Assembly: GCA_040218445.1 (NCBI GenBank)
Contig: JAVJRK010000010.1
Location: 682,001 to 746,000, forward strand
Reading direction: 5' to 3'
Length of the DNA stretch: 64,000 nt
From: UBA1479 sp040218445
GTDB taxonomy: Bacteria; Pseudomonadota; Alphaproteobacteria; Rhodospirillales; Casp-alpha2
Shown here in pieces: positions 16,849-27,531 of the stretch. The notes beneath the pieces are model-generated. The model made no database searches and was not told where the DNA came from. It saw only the letters and a list, made by a program, of their open reading frames with translations. Made by a program: the position numbers and the translations under genes. The stretch's first letter is position 1, and every line of letters begins with the position of its first letter.

Positions 16849-18296
16849 TCGCGTTTAACGCCCTTATGTGTCCGGCACGGATTGCGGTGCTTCCGGCAAC
16901 GGCCCTGGTCGTGCTGGCCCTGGCCGTGCTGCCCTTGCTGGGTGCGTGTCAATCTTCGCCATTCGGCGGGCTTAATCAAGGCGGCAAGACATCTTCGGGC
17001 ACGCCGAGCCGGCCCGTGATTTCCGGCCCGCGCACACCACCACCGCCGACCTATGCGGTCACGCCGGTGCCCCGCCCCGCCCCGCCGCCGTTGACGCAGC
17101 TGCCGCAGCCGGAACAATCGGCGCAGCCGCAAACCACCACGATCACCGCGCCGGACGACGGCAAGGTCCGGGTGGCACTGCTGCTGCCGCTGTCGGGGGC
17201 CGGTGCCGGTGTCGGCCAGGCCATGCTCAACGCGGCGCAGATGGCGCTGTTTTCCTTCGCCGACGACAACTTCACGCTGCTGACCCATGACACGCGCGGC
17301 ACGCCCGAAGGGGCGGCCGAGGCGGCGCAGCTTGCCATCGGCGATGGGGCCGGGCTGATCATGGGGCCGCTGCTGGCGGCCAATGTGCGCGAAGCCGCAT
17401 CCGTGGCCCGTCAGGCCGGGGTGCCGATCATCGCCTTTTCATCGGACCGTACCGTGGCCGGCAACGGGGTCTATACCTTGGGGTTCCTGCCCCGGGCCCA
17501 GGTCACCCGGGTGATCGAATTCGCCCGCGGGCGCGGTGTGACCCGATTCGCGGCCCTGGCGCCGGACAATGCCTACGGCCGCACGGTGCTGGATGCCTTC
17601 AAAGCGGCGGTCGGGCGCAGCGGCGGCGAGATCGCGCGGTTGGAAGTCTACAGCCCGGATGCCGAAGATTTTTCCGCCGTGGTCCGCGACCTGGCCGATT
17701 ACGAATTCCGCCGCCAGACATTGTTGGACCAGCGCAAGGAGCTTGAAGACAAGGAAGACGAGGTGTCGAAAGCGGCCCTGGCGCGGCTTGAAACCCTGCA
17801 GACCATGGGCGACCTGCCTTATGACGCCCTGTTGGTTGCCGACGGCGGCAAGCGCCTGCAGGCCATTGCGGCCTTGTTGCCGTTCTATGACATCGATCCC
17901 AACAAGGTTCGCATGCTGGGCACAGGGCAATGGGACGAGCCGGGCATCGGGGCGGAACCGGCCCTGGTCGGCGGCTGGTACGCGGCCCCGCCGCCGGGCC
18001 CGCGCGCCGGGTTTGAAAAGGAATACAAGGACATCTACGGCGACGCCCCGCCGCGCCTGGCGACCATCGCCTATGACGCGGCGGCCTTGGCGTCGGTTCT
18101 GGCACAGCTTCCCGGTCCCGACCGGTTCACGGCCGAACTGATCGCCAATGCCAACGGGTTTTCCGGACGGGACGGGATTTTCCGGTTCCTTGCGGACGGC
18201 ACGTCGGAGCGGGGCCTGGCGGTTCTGCAGGTTCGCCAGCGCGACGCCATCGTGATCGATAAGGCGCCCGCGACCTTCCAGGCCATTACCAACTGA
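16836..18296 (+). CDS. LpoA-like penicillin-binding protein activator lipoprotein
   Basis: From the ATG at 16836 the protein has 486 residues; an ATG at 16866 is also possible. A long hydrophobic signal segment ends in the lipobox LLGAC, then a Pro/Thr-rich linker of about 60 residues, then a type I periplasmic binding fold beginning VRVALLLPLSG. This architecture matches the penicillin-binding protein activator (LpoA C-domain, Peripla_BP_6) proteins of alphaproteobacteria, anchored in the outer membrane and thought to stimulate class A PBPs. It is divergent from rsmI with overlapping 5' ends, the arrangement common for yraN-rsmI-lpoA. Confidence 0.88.
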   Translation: MNRSFAFNALMCPARIAVLPATALVVLALAVLPLLGACQSSPFGGLNQGGKTSSGTPSRPVISGPRTPPPPTYAVTPVPRPAPPPLTQLPQPEQSAQPQTTTITAPDDGKVRVALLLPLSGAGAGVGQAMLNAAQMALFSFADDNFTLLTHDTRGTPEGAAEAAQLAIGDGAGLIMGPLLAANVREAASVARQAGVPIIAFSSDRTVAGNGVYTLGFLPRAQVTRVIEFARGRGVTRFAALAPDNAYGRTVLDAFKAAVGRSGGEIARLEVYSPDAEDFSAVVRDLADYEFRRQTLLDQRKELEDKEDEVSKAALARLETLQTMGDLPYDALLVADGGKRLQAIAALLPFYDIDPNKVRMLGTGQWDEPGIGAEPALVGGWYAAPPPGPRAGFEKEYKDIYGDAPPRLATIAYDAAALASVLAQLPGPDRFTAELIANANGFSGRDGIFRFLADGTSERGLAVLQVRQRDAIVIDKAPATFQAITN

Positions 18297-18349
18297 CGCG
18301 CCGCTTTTTCACGTGATCGGTGGAACGGCCTGCCGGATGATCAGGAAAA

Positions 18350-19567
18350 TTATCTCTCCGCCAAAAGGGACGCGAGCAGGCTGTTGAGCCGCAGGCGCCC
18401 CGCGTCGGTGGCGCGCAGGCAGGTTTCGTCCAGTTCCACATAACCGGCCCCCACGGCATAGGACAGCTTGGCGGGATCGATCAGGTCAAGAACCTCCAAC
18501 CCGGTCTGCCGCCGAAATCGCGCGCGGTCGATCCCTTCGGCCAGCCGCAAGCCCATGATGACCCGCTCCTCCGCCCGGTCGGCGGGGTCGAGCGGGCGGC
18601 GCTTGGCCGTGCCGTGACCTTTTTGTTCGACCAGCGACAGCCAGCGGTCCGGATTGTGGATCTGATGGGTGCCGAAATCCCGCACCCGGCCGCCCGCATC
18701 GGCCAAGGCCAGGCGTCCATGGGCGCCGGGGCCCGCGCCGACATAATCCCAGCCGCGCCAGATGCTCAGGTTGTGGCGGCATTCGTGGCCGGGCCGGGCA
18801 TGGTTGGAAATCTCGTAGGCCGGCAGGCCCGCCCGGGTCAGGACATCCTGGGTGATGTCGAACAGTTCCGCCCCCCGGTCGCCGTCGGCGGCCTGGACGC
18901 CGTCCTTGTGGAACGGGGTGCCGGGTTCGATCGTCAGTTGATAGAACGATAGGTGCGGTCCTGCGAAAGACAGGCCTTCCGCCAGCTCTTTCTGCCATGA
19001 CGCCTTTGTTTGATCGGGTCTTGCGTAAATAAGATCAAATGAGAACTCTTGAAAATATTGAGCCGCACCAGCCAGGGCCCGGCGCGCGGCCTGGGCATCG
19101 TGGCGCCGGCCTAATTGGCGCAGGGCGTCGTCGTCGAAGGATTGCACGCCCAGCGACAGGCGCGTCACGCCGGCCTCTTTCAGGTCCGGGAACAGGGCGA
19201 TTTCCGCGCTCGACGGGTTGGCTTCCAGGCTGATTTCCAGATCGGGTGCCGTGGCCCACAGGCGTTTGATGCCGTCGATCACGGCGGCGACCGTTTCCGG
19301 CTGCATCAGCGACGGGGTGCCGCCGCCGAAAAACACCGATGTAACGGTGCGTTCCGGCGTATCTTCGGCGTAATGGGCCAGGTCCTGGACCAGGGCGCGG
19401 GCCCAGCGGGCCTGATCCACGCCTTCGGCGACATGGCTGTTGAAATCACAGTAAGGACATTTGGATTCGCAGAACGGCCAATGCACATAGACACCGAAGG
19501 CCGGTGCTGTGGGATCGGCGATAGGACCGGCAGCCGGGTCGGCCGTATCGGGGGAAGGGGCCGTCAT
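18350..19567 (-). CDS. hemW: HemW, radical SAM heme chaperone
   Basis: I choose the ATG at 19567 (405 residues) because the upstream 49 residues of the frame are unlike the family and overlap rdgB. The radical SAM cluster motif CESKCPYC uses Cys33, Cys37 and Cys40, followed by DFNSHV. The GGGTPSL motif and the HemN C-terminal domain are present. HemW is often mislabelled coproporphyrinogen III oxidase; characterised members bind and deliver heme. It follows rdgB by 13 bases in the rph-rdgB-hemW transcription unit. Confidence 0.94.
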   Translation of the reverse strand: MTAPSPDTADPAAGPIADPTAPAFGVYVHWPFCESKCPYCDFNSHVAEGVDQARWARALVQDLAHYAEDTPERTVTSVFFGGGTPSLMQPETVAAVIDGIKRLWATAPDLEISLEANPSSAEIALFPDLKEAGVTRLSLGVQSFDDDALRQLGRRHDAQAARRALAGAAQYFQEFSFDLIYARPDQTKASWQKELAEGLSFAGPHLSFYQLTIEPGTPFHKDGVQAADGDRGAELFDITQDVLTRAGLPAYEISNHARPGHECRHNLSIWRGWDYVGAGPGAHGRLALADAGGRVRDFGTHQIHNPDRWLSLVEQKGHGTAKRRPLDPADRAEERVIMGLRLAEGIDRARFRRQTGLEVLDLIDPAKLSYAVGAGYVELDETCLRATDAGRLRLNSLLASLLAER

Positions 19568-19580
19568 CGACCCGCGTCCG

Positions 19581-20186
19581 CTAGCCCCGGCCCTGGAAAC
19601 AGGCCGCGACCAATTGCTCGAAAGCATGGGCGCGGTGGCTGATCCGGTGCTTGGCGGGGGGCTCCATCTCGGCGAAGGTGATGAAATAACCGTCGGGCTG
19701 GAACATGGGATCATAGCCGAAGCCCTTGTCGCCCGTGGGCGGCCAGATCAGGGTGCCGTCGACCCGGCCCTCGAACACCTCTTCGTGCCCATCCGGCCAG
19801 ACCAGGGCCAGGGCGCAGACGAAATGGGCCTTGCGGTTTTCTGATTCCAGAACCAGCTCCCAAACCCGCTCCATGGCGGTGGTGAAGTTCTTGTCGGGCC
19901 CGGCCCAGCGGGCAGAATGAATGCCGGGGGCACCCCCCAGGGCATCGACCGCCAGGCCCGAATCGTCGGCCAAAGCCGGCAGGTTTGATGCCTGGGCCGC
20001 GGCGCGCGCCTTGATCAGGGCGTTGGCGCGGAAGGTGTCGCCGTCTTCGACCGGCTCGGCCAGGCCCAGTTCCCCGGCCGAGGTCGCATTGACCCCGAAA
20101 GGCGCGACAAGGTCCTGGATCTCGCGCAGTTTGCCCGGGTTATGGGTGGCGATGACCAATTGGTCTTCGGTAAAGGCCCGGGCCAT
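19581..20186 (-). CDS. rdgB: RdgB, XTP/dITP pyrophosphatase
   Basis: A 201-residue Ham1/RdgB protein that hydrolyses non-canonical purine triphosphates to keep them out of DNA. The N-terminal substrate loop ATHNPGKLREI is at residues 13-23, and the metal site DDSGLAVDAL near 77-86. The closing SHRAHAFEQL motif is present. It starts four bases after rph and ends 13 before hemW. Confidence 0.96.
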   Translation of the reverse strand: MARAFTEDQLVIATHNPGKLREIQDLVAPFGVNATSAGELGLAEPVEDGDTFRANALIKARAAAQASNLPALADDSGLAVDALGGAPGIHSARWAGPDKNFTTAMERVWELVLESENRKAHFVCALALVWPDGHEEVFEGRVDGTLIWPPTGDKGFGYDPMFQPDGYFITFAEMEPPAKHRISHRAHAFEQLVAACFQGRG

Positions 20187-20190
20187 GGGG

Positions 20191-20913
20191 CTAGCCTTCC
20201 AGCCCGATGGCTTTGCGTTGGATGGCGCAAAGCTCTTCCACGCCCTTGCGGGCCAGGGCCATCAGGCCGTCGAATTGTTGGGGCGAAAAGGGCTCTTCCT
20301 CGGCCGTGCCCTGGATTTCCACGATCCCGCCGCGCCCGGTCAGCACGAAATTGGCATCGGCCTGGGCATTTGAATCCTCGGCATAATCCAGGTCCAGGAC
20401 CTCCGTGCCCTTGAAGATGCCGCAGCTGATGGCGGCGACCTGATCGATCAGCGGCACGGTCTTGAGCAGACCCAGATCAACGCAGCGCTGTAACGCCAAA
20501 TGCAGGGCCACGTAAGACCCGGTGATCGCCGCCGTGCGGGTGCCGCCGTCGGCCTGGATCACGTCGCAGTCCAGGCGAACCTGCATTTCGCCGAGCGCCG
20601 CCAAATCCGTGATCGCCCGCAGGGAGCGCCCGATCAGGCGCTGGATTTCCTGGGTCCGGCCCGATTGGCCGCCGCGCGCGGCTTCGCGGTTGGTGCGGCT
20701 GTGGGTTGAACGCGGCAGCATGCCGTATTCGGCGGTAACCCAGCCCTTGCCTGAATCGCGCATCCAGCCGGGCACGCGTTCTTCCACCGTGGCGGCACAT
20801 AATACGTGCGTTTCCCCGAACCGCGCCATGCACGACCCTTCGGCGTATTTGGCATAACCCGGTTCCAGCACGATCTCGCGCAATTGATCGGCGGCGCGGC
20901 CCGATGGTCTCAT
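20191..20913 (-). CDS. rph: RNase PH
   Basis: A 240-residue phosphorolytic 3'-5' exoribonuclease that trims the 3' ends of tRNA precursors. It opens MRPSGRAADQLREI, with phosphate-binding residues in the GRTQEIQRLIGRSLRA segment and the IQADGGTRTAAITG motif intact. An AGGAG site lies eight bases upstream of the ATG. It is the first gene of the minus-strand rph-rdgB-hemW operon and is divergent from hrcA, the classic alphaproteobacterial arrangement. Confidence 0.97.
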   Translation of the reverse strand: MRPSGRAADQLREIVLEPGYAKYAEGSCMARFGETHVLCAATVEERVPGWMRDSGKGWVTAEYGMLPRSTHSRTNREAARGGQSGRTQEIQRLIGRSLRAITDLAALGEMQVRLDCDVIQADGGTRTAAITGSYVALHLALQRCVDLGLLKTVPLIDQVAAISCGIFKGTEVLDLDYAEDSNAQADANFVLTGRGGIVEIQGTAEEEPFSPQQFDGLMALARKGVEELCAIQRKAIGLEG

Positions 20914-21053
20914 TCAGTCGTCTCCTAAAGGATGGCCTTAAATTAATGGATCGGCACACTAGCCCCGGCCCCGGCCCCGGTAAACCCGGCAATTCGGCCA
21001 GGGTCGGCCCGCATCGGCGGGTATGGCGTCCGATCGGGGAAAGCCTGCCAGGC

Positions 21054-21080
21054 ATTGCACTCCCATGACGCGGAGACTAA
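21054..21080. promoter_or_regulatory. Degenerate CIRCE-like element upstream of hrcA
   Basis: ATTGCACTC (21054-21062) and GGAGACTAA (21072-21080) are separated by nine bases, the exact 27-base geometry of CIRCE (TTAGCACTC-N9-GAGTGCTAA). Seven of nine left-arm and five of nine right-arm bases match. It lies 74 bases before the hrcA start. Because HrcA binds CIRCE, this could be an autoregulatory site that has decayed; chance is not excluded. Confidence 0.35.
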
Positions 21081-21153
21081 ATTCCGCCCAAGTCTGAAAT
21101 TTCGCCGCAACCCTGACCGTAACCTGATCGAGACAAGGCACCGACCGAACGCC

Positions 21154-22209
21154 ATGATCGAGGAACTGAACGACCGTTCGCGCCAGATTTTCCGGGAAAT
21201 CGTCGAAAGCTTCGTCGAGACCGGGGAGCCCGTGGGCTCGCGCACCCTGGCGCGGCGCCTGCCGGTCACGTTGTCTTCCGCGACGGTGCGCAACGTCATG
21301 GCCGATCTGGAAGACATGGGCCTGCTGTTTTCGCCTCATACTTCGGCCGGGCGCCTGCCCACGGAATCGGGTCTTCGGCTGTATGTCGACGGTCTGCTGG
21401 AAGTCGGCAACCTGACCGAGGACGAGCGCGCCAATATCAAAAGCCAATGCGCCGGCACGTCCAGTTCGGTCGAAGGTCTGCTGGAACAGGCCACGCAGAC
21501 GCTTTCGGGCCTGGCCAACTGCGCCTCCCTGGTGGTCGCACCCAAGACCGAAAGCCCGCTGAAGCACATTGAATTCGTGCACCTGAGCCCCGGCCGCGCC
21601 CTGGTCATCCTGGTCACGGAATCGGGCGTGGTCGAAAACCGCATCATGGAAATCCCGGCCGACCTGCCGGCCTCGGCCCTGGTCCAGGCGACCAATTACC
21701 TGTCGGCCAAGCTGGTTGGGCATAACATTTCCGATGCCCATCAGCACATCATGACCGAGTTGGAAACCCAGCGCGCCGAGCTGGACGAGCTGACCGCGCG
21801 GCTGGTCGAAGGCGGGCTTGCCACCTGGGCCGGCGGTGACAGCGGTGCGGGCGGATCGTTGATCGTGCGCGGCCAGGCCAACCTGTTGCAGGACGTGACC
21901 CTGGTGTCCGATCTGGAACGCATCCGCGGATTGTTTTCGGCCCTGGAAACCAAGGAGCAGATGCTGCGCATTCTCTCCATGGCGGACCATGCCGACGGCG
22001 TGCAGATCTTCATCGGCGCCGACAACACGCTGTTCAATCTGTCGGGCTGCGCCATGGTGGTGCGGTCCTACCGCAACGAACAGCAACAGATCATCGGCGC
22101 GGTCGGCGTGATCGGCCCGCAGCGCATGAACTATTCACGCATCATCCCCATGGTCGATTACACCGCCGATCTGATCGGCGGCTACATCGGCGCCGGCCGC
22201 GGCCGCTGA
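21154..22209 (+). CDS. hrcA: HrcA, heat-inducible transcription repressor
   Basis: I start at the ATG at 21154 (MIEELNDRSRQIFREIVESF), giving 351 residues; the upstream 33 residues of the frame are not family sequence. An N-terminal winged helix (GEPVGSRTLARRLPVTLSSA) is followed by the GAF-like HrcA domain. HrcA represses chaperone genes by binding CIRCE. It is divergent from rph and 47 bases before grpE. A degenerate CIRCE-like element precedes it. Confidence 0.95.
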   Translation: MIEELNDRSRQIFREIVESFVETGEPVGSRTLARRLPVTLSSATVRNVMADLEDMGLLFSPHTSAGRLPTESGLRLYVDGLLEVGNLTEDERANIKSQCAGTSSSVEGLLEQATQTLSGLANCASLVVAPKTESPLKHIEFVHLSPGRALVILVTESGVVENRIMEIPADLPASALVQATNYLSAKLVGHNISDAHQHIMTELETQRAELDELTARLVEGGLATWAGGDSGAGGSLIVRGQANLLQDVTLVSDLERIRGLFSALETKEQMLRILSMADHADGVQIFIGADNTLFNLSGCAMVVRSYRNEQQQIIGAVGVIGPQRMNYSRIIPMVDYTADLIGGYIGAGRGR

Positions 22210-22256
22210 CCGCAGCACCCCCGCAGGCCTGAAAGAACCTGAACGAAGGAATACCC

Positions 22257-23045
22257 ATGTCGGAAAGCAAACCCGAACAAACGCAAGACATCCCCGCCGA
22301 GGACGCGGCGGCCCCGGCCGACGACGCGGCCCCCGAAGGCACGGCCGACCCCGCGCAGGAACAGGCGGCCCCCGCCGGCGATGCGGACAGCCCGCCCGAA
22401 GGCGAGGCCCCGATCCCGTCCATGACGGCGGAGGCGGAACAGGCCGATCCGGCCCTGCGCATTGCCGAGCTGGAAGCCCAGGTCGCGGAAGCCAACGACC
22501 GCACCCTGCGCGCCCTGGCCGAGGCCGAGAACGTGCGCCGCCGGGCCGAGCGCGACAAACAGGATGCCTCCAAGTACGCGATCGCGTCCTTCGCCCGCGA
22601 AATTCTTTCGGTCGGCGACAATCTGCGCCGTGCCCTGGACAGCATCGATGCCGAGGCCCGCAAATCGTCCGAGGCGGTGGAAACCCTGGTCACCGGGGTC
22701 GAGATGACGGAACGGGATCTGATTTCAGCGTTGGAGCGGTCGGGCATCACGCGCATTGATCCCTTGGGGCAGCGGTTCGATTCCAACGCCCATGAGGCCC
22801 TGTTCGAAATTCCCGATGAAAGCAAACCCCAGGGCACGGTCGCCCAGGTGATCGAGGTCGGCTATATCCTCAACGACCGCCTGCTGCGCCCGGCCAAGGT
22901 CGGCGTGACCAAGGGCGGGCCCAAACCCGAACCCGCGGCTTCGGCGGCGGCGGGCAGCGACGATGCGGCCCAGGGCGGTGACGGAAACAAGGCTTACGAG
23001 CAAGGCGGGCAGAATGCCGGCGGCCAGGTGAACGAGGAGCTTTGA
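22257..23045 (+). CDS. grpE: GrpE, DnaK nucleotide exchange factor
   Basis: A 262-residue protein with a long acidic, disordered N-terminal stretch of about 70 residues rich in Ala, Glu and Pro, then a coiled-coil (from ALRIAELEAQVAEAN) and the C-terminal beta domain containing FDSNAHEALFEI and VIEVGYILNDRLLRPAKVGV. It releases ADP from DnaK. The C-terminal 45 residues are again low-complexity. It is longer than E. coli GrpE (197), due to these tails. Gene order hrcA-grpE-dnaK-dnaJ. Confidence 0.95.
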   Translation: MSESKPEQTQDIPAEDAAAPADDAAPEGTADPAQEQAAPAGDADSPPEGEAPIPSMTAEAEQADPALRIAELEAQVAEANDRTLRALAEAENVRRRAERDKQDASKYAIASFAREILSVGDNLRRALDSIDAEARKSSEAVETLVTGVEMTERDLISALERSGITRIDPLGQRFDSNAHEALFEIPDESKPQGTVAQVIEVGYILNDRLLRPAKVGVTKGGPKPEPAASAAAGSDDAAQGGDGNKAYEQGGQNAGGQVNEEL

Positions 23046-23345
23046 GCGCCCGATTTGAACGGGCCCGCCGGGACAAGGGGCAAAGCCCCCGGAAACCCGG
23101 GAGAAATTATACTTTTGGCTGGGTTGCGGCGGTGGCCGCATCCGCATATATAACCCGCGAACCGTAATGGTCTTTGTATGCGGTTTTGGCAGGAGCCTGT
23201 TAACCCTGGCCATGTAGGGTGGCGGTCGGACGCTTTTCATCCAGCCGGGCATGGGTTAAGCAGCACCTGAAACAAGGAATGGAAGTCGCAGTCGGGCGCC
23301 GCAATCGGGCCCTGGGACGGCTTGCCGGAAGGAAAGGACTGAAAA
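23046..23345 (+). other. grpE-dnaK intergenic region
   Basis: This 300-base gap holds no gene. A small GGGGC/GCCCC hairpin lies at 23077-23089 without a T-run, so it is a poor terminator. An AT-rich block follows near 23100-23155 with the promoter candidate at 23123-23151. The remaining 190 bases would be an unusually long dnaK leader. A GGAAGGAAAGG purine tract ahead of the dnaK ATG supplies the ribosome site. Confidence 0.6.
23123..23151 (+). promoter_or_regulatory. Candidate heat-shock promoter for dnaK
   Basis: GTTGCGG (23123-23129) and CGCATATAT (23143-23151) are separated by 13 bases, comparable to alphaproteobacterial sigma-32 promoters (CTTG near -35, CYTATNT near -10). The -35 half is weak. 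It would give a leader of about 185 bases. Confidence 0.35.
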
Positions 23346-25313
<1,968 letters not shown>

Positions 25314-25320
25314 TCCGGCG

Positions 25321-25349
25321 CACCGGGGGCTTCAGGCCCCCGGTGTTTT
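25321..25349 (+). terminator. Intrinsic terminator/attenuator between dnaK and dnaJ
   Basis: A perfect 10-bp stem, CACCGGGGGC (25321-25330) with GCCCCCGGTG (25336-25345), loop TTCAG, then TTTT. It sits eight bases after the dnaK stop and 49 before the dnaJ start, so it likely lowers dnaJ relative to dnaK by partial termination or stabilises the dnaK mRNA end. Confidence 0.8.
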
Positions 25350-25397
25350 ACCGGTAGTTGCCTGGAACGCCTTGATGTCCGGGAGGGCACTGTAAGC

Positions 25398-26549
25398 ATG
25401 GCTGACAAGCGCGATTATTATGACATTCTCGGCGTTGGAAACGACGCCGACGAGGGCGAGCTGAAAAGCGCCTATCGCAAGCTCGCAATGAAATATCATC
25501 CCGACCGCAATCCCGACGACAAGGAAGCCGAGAAAAAGTTTAAGGAATTGAACGAGGCTTACGAAGTCCTGAAGGACGGCGAAAAGCGCGCCGCCTACGA
25601 CCGGTTCGGTCATGCCGCGTTCGAACAGGGCGGCGGCGGTGGCGGCTTCGATCACGGCGGCCAGGGTTTTTCCGGGTTCGGCGATATTTTCGAGGAAATG
25701 TTCGGCGAATTCATGGGCGGCGGCGGGCGCGGTGGGCGCGGCGGCGGCCATGCGGGCGGGCACGGCGCCGACCTGCGCTACAACATGGAATTGTCTCTGG
25801 AAGACGCCTTCAACGGCAAGAAAGCGGAAATCCGGGTGCCGACCTCGGTCGGCTGCGAGCCCTGCAAGGGTACCGGCGCCGAAGACGCGGCCGCCCCCAT
25901 CACCTGCGGCACCTGCGGCGGGGCCGGGCGGGTGCGCTCGCAATCCGGATTTTTCACGGTGGAGCGGACCTGTCCCGCCTGTCAGGGCCGGGGCACGGTG
26001 ATCAAGGATCCCTGCACGACCTGCGGCGGGGCCGGGCGTGTGCATAAGGAAAAAACCCTTTCCGTCACCATCCCCGCCGGGGTCGAAGACGGCACGCGGA
26101 TCAGGTTGGCCGGCGAGGGCGAGGCCGGTCTGCGCGGCGCGCCCCCGGGCGATCTGTATCTGTTCCTGGGCATCCGACCGCACCGCTTTTTCCACCGTGA
26201 CGGCGCCGACATCCATTGCCGGGTCCCCATCCCCATGACCACGGCGGCCTTGGGCGGCCAGGTCGAAGTGCCGACCATCGAAGGCAAGCTTGCCCGCGTG
26301 ACCATCCCGGCGGGCACGCCCACGGGCCATCAATTGCGCCTGTCGGGCAAGGGCATGTCGGTGATGCGCTCCAAGGCGCGCGGCGACATGTTCGTTCAGG
26401 TCTCGGTCGAAACGCCCCAGAACCTTTCGGAAAAGCAGAAAGAGCTTTTGAAGGAGTTCGAGGAGACGGGTGACAAGAAAGCCCAGAACCCGCAGTCGAC
26501 CGGCTTCTTCGACAAGGTCAAAGAGCTTTGGGAAGACCTGAAGGACTAA
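25398..26549 (+). CDS. dnaJ: DnaJ, Hsp40 co-chaperone
   Basis: A 383-residue type I Hsp40. The J-domain carries HPD in AMKYHPDRNPDD near residues 33-35; a Gly/Phe-rich stretch spans about 75-130; four zinc-binding CxxCxGxG-type repeats run from about residue 153 to 215 (CEPCKGTG, CGTCGGAG, CPACQGRG, CTTCGGAG). It activates DnaK ATPase and delivers substrates. It is downstream of the terminator-like hairpin and followed by the second repeat-family element. Confidence 0.97.
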   Translation: MADKRDYYDILGVGNDADEGELKSAYRKLAMKYHPDRNPDDKEAEKKFKELNEAYEVLKDGEKRAAYDRFGHAAFEQGGGGGGFDHGGQGFSGFGDIFEEMFGEFMGGGGRGGRGGGHAGGHGADLRYNMELSLEDAFNGKKAEIRVPTSVGCEPCKGTGAEDAAAPITCGTCGGAGRVRSQSGFFTVERTCPACQGRGTVIKDPCTTCGGAGRVHKEKTLSVTIPAGVEDGTRIRLAGEGEAGLRGAPPGDLYLFLGIRPHRFFHRDGADIHCRVPIPMTTAALGGQVEVPTIEGKLARVTIPAGTPTGHQLRLSGKGMSVMRSKARGDMFVQVSVETPQNLSEKQKELLKEFEETGDKKAQNPQSTGFFDKVKELWEDLKD

Positions 26550-26559
26550 CCCAGACCCC

Positions 26560-26620
26560 ATTGTCTTTGTGTCTCAGTGGTGCTCGTTTTGTTTGAACCA
26601 CAGAGGCAGTGAGACAATGA
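26560..26620. repeat. MITE-like hairpin repeat, copy 2
   Basis: Arms 26560-26582 and 26598-26620 (23 bases each) are inverted repeats matching at 18 of 23 positions around a 15-base loop; both carry ACCAC followed by GAG-spaced purine blocks. The right arm and the following AAGAAAAAA align with the left arm of copy 1 at 4025-4054 and its flank. It starts 11 bases after the dnaJ stop and could end transcription on either strand. Confidence 0.7.
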
Positions 26621-26697
26621 GGAAGAAAAAAGGTTTCTTTTCAGAGGCCTAATCCATAGATTCCGTCAAACAACTTGTTTGATGACGGAAGGTTTTC

Positions 26698-27498
26698 ATG
26701 AACATCGGAATTGTCGGCTGCGGCGGACGCATGGGCCGGATGCTGATCCAGACGGTCCTGGGCACGGAAGGTGCCCAGCTTTCCGGCGGCACGGAACAGC
26801 CGGGCAGCCCCCTGATCGGCCAGGATCTGGGATTGCTGGTCGGCCCGGACGCGGCGGGTGCCGCGGTGACGGACGACGCCAAGGCCCTGTTCGAGGCCTC
26901 CGACGTGGTGATCGACTTCACCGTTCCGGCGGCCACGGTGGCCCATGCGGCGCTGGCCTTCGATGCGGGCACGGCCATGGTGATCGGCACCACGGGCCTG
27001 ACGCCGGAACAGCAGACCGCCGTTCAGGGGGCGGCCGAAAAAGCCGCCGTGGTGCAGGCCGGCAACATGTCCTTGGGCGTTAATCTGCTGGTCGGCCTGG
27101 CCAAGCAGGCGGCCGAACTGCTGGGCCCCGATTACGACATCGAAGTGGTCGAAATGCATCACAAGCACAAGATCGATGCACCCTCGGGCACGGCTTTGAT
27201 GCTGGGCCGGGCGGCGGCGGAAGGCCGCGGCATCGACCATGACGATCATGCGGTGATGTCGCGCGAAGGCCATACGGGTGCGCGGCCCGATGATGCCATC
27301 GGCTATGCCACCCTGCGGGGCGGCGACGTGGTCGGCGATCATACGGTGGTTTTCGCCGGACCGTCGGAACGGATCGAGCTGACGCATCGGGCGGCGAGCC
27401 GCGAGATTTTCGCGCGCGGCGCCGTGCGCGCCGCCATGTGGTGCGACGGGCAGAGCCCGGGCCTTTATTCCATGCGGGACGTGCTGAATCTGACTTAA
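26698..27498 (+). CDS. dapB: DapB, 4-hydroxy-tetrahydrodipicolinate reductase
   Basis: A 266-residue reductase of the diaminopimelate/lysine pathway using NAD(P)H. The Rossmann motif GCGGRMGRM is at residues 7-15; the catalytic HHKHKIDAPSGTA segment near residues 155-167 is intact, including the His-Lys pair. A GGAAGG ribosome site precedes the ATG. It follows dnaJ after the hairpin repeat, a common alphaproteobacterial order. It is convergent with the DUF2244 gene. Confidence 0.96.
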   Translation: MNIGIVGCGGRMGRMLIQTVLGTEGAQLSGGTEQPGSPLIGQDLGLLVGPDAAGAAVTDDAKALFEASDVVIDFTVPAATVAHAALAFDAGTAMVIGTTGLTPEQQTAVQGAAEKAAVVQAGNMSLGVNLLVGLAKQAAELLGPDYDIEVVEMHHKHKIDAPSGTALMLGRAAAEGRGIDHDDHAVMSREGHTGARPDDAIGYATLRGGDVVGDHTVVFAGPSERIELTHRAASREIFARGAVRAAMWCDGQSPGLYSMRDVLNLT

Positions 27499-27503
27499 GG
27501 CCG

Positions 27504-27531
27504 GGCGGTCTGCGGTCAGGCGGTCTGCGGT
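27504..27531. repeat. 13-base tandem duplication at a stop codon
   Basis: GGCGGTCTGCGGT occurs at 27504-27516 and again at 27519-27531. The intervening bases complete the stop codon of the minus-strand DUF2244 gene, so the 15-base unit containing the stop has been duplicated and the distal copy is now untranslated. Confidence 0.7.
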
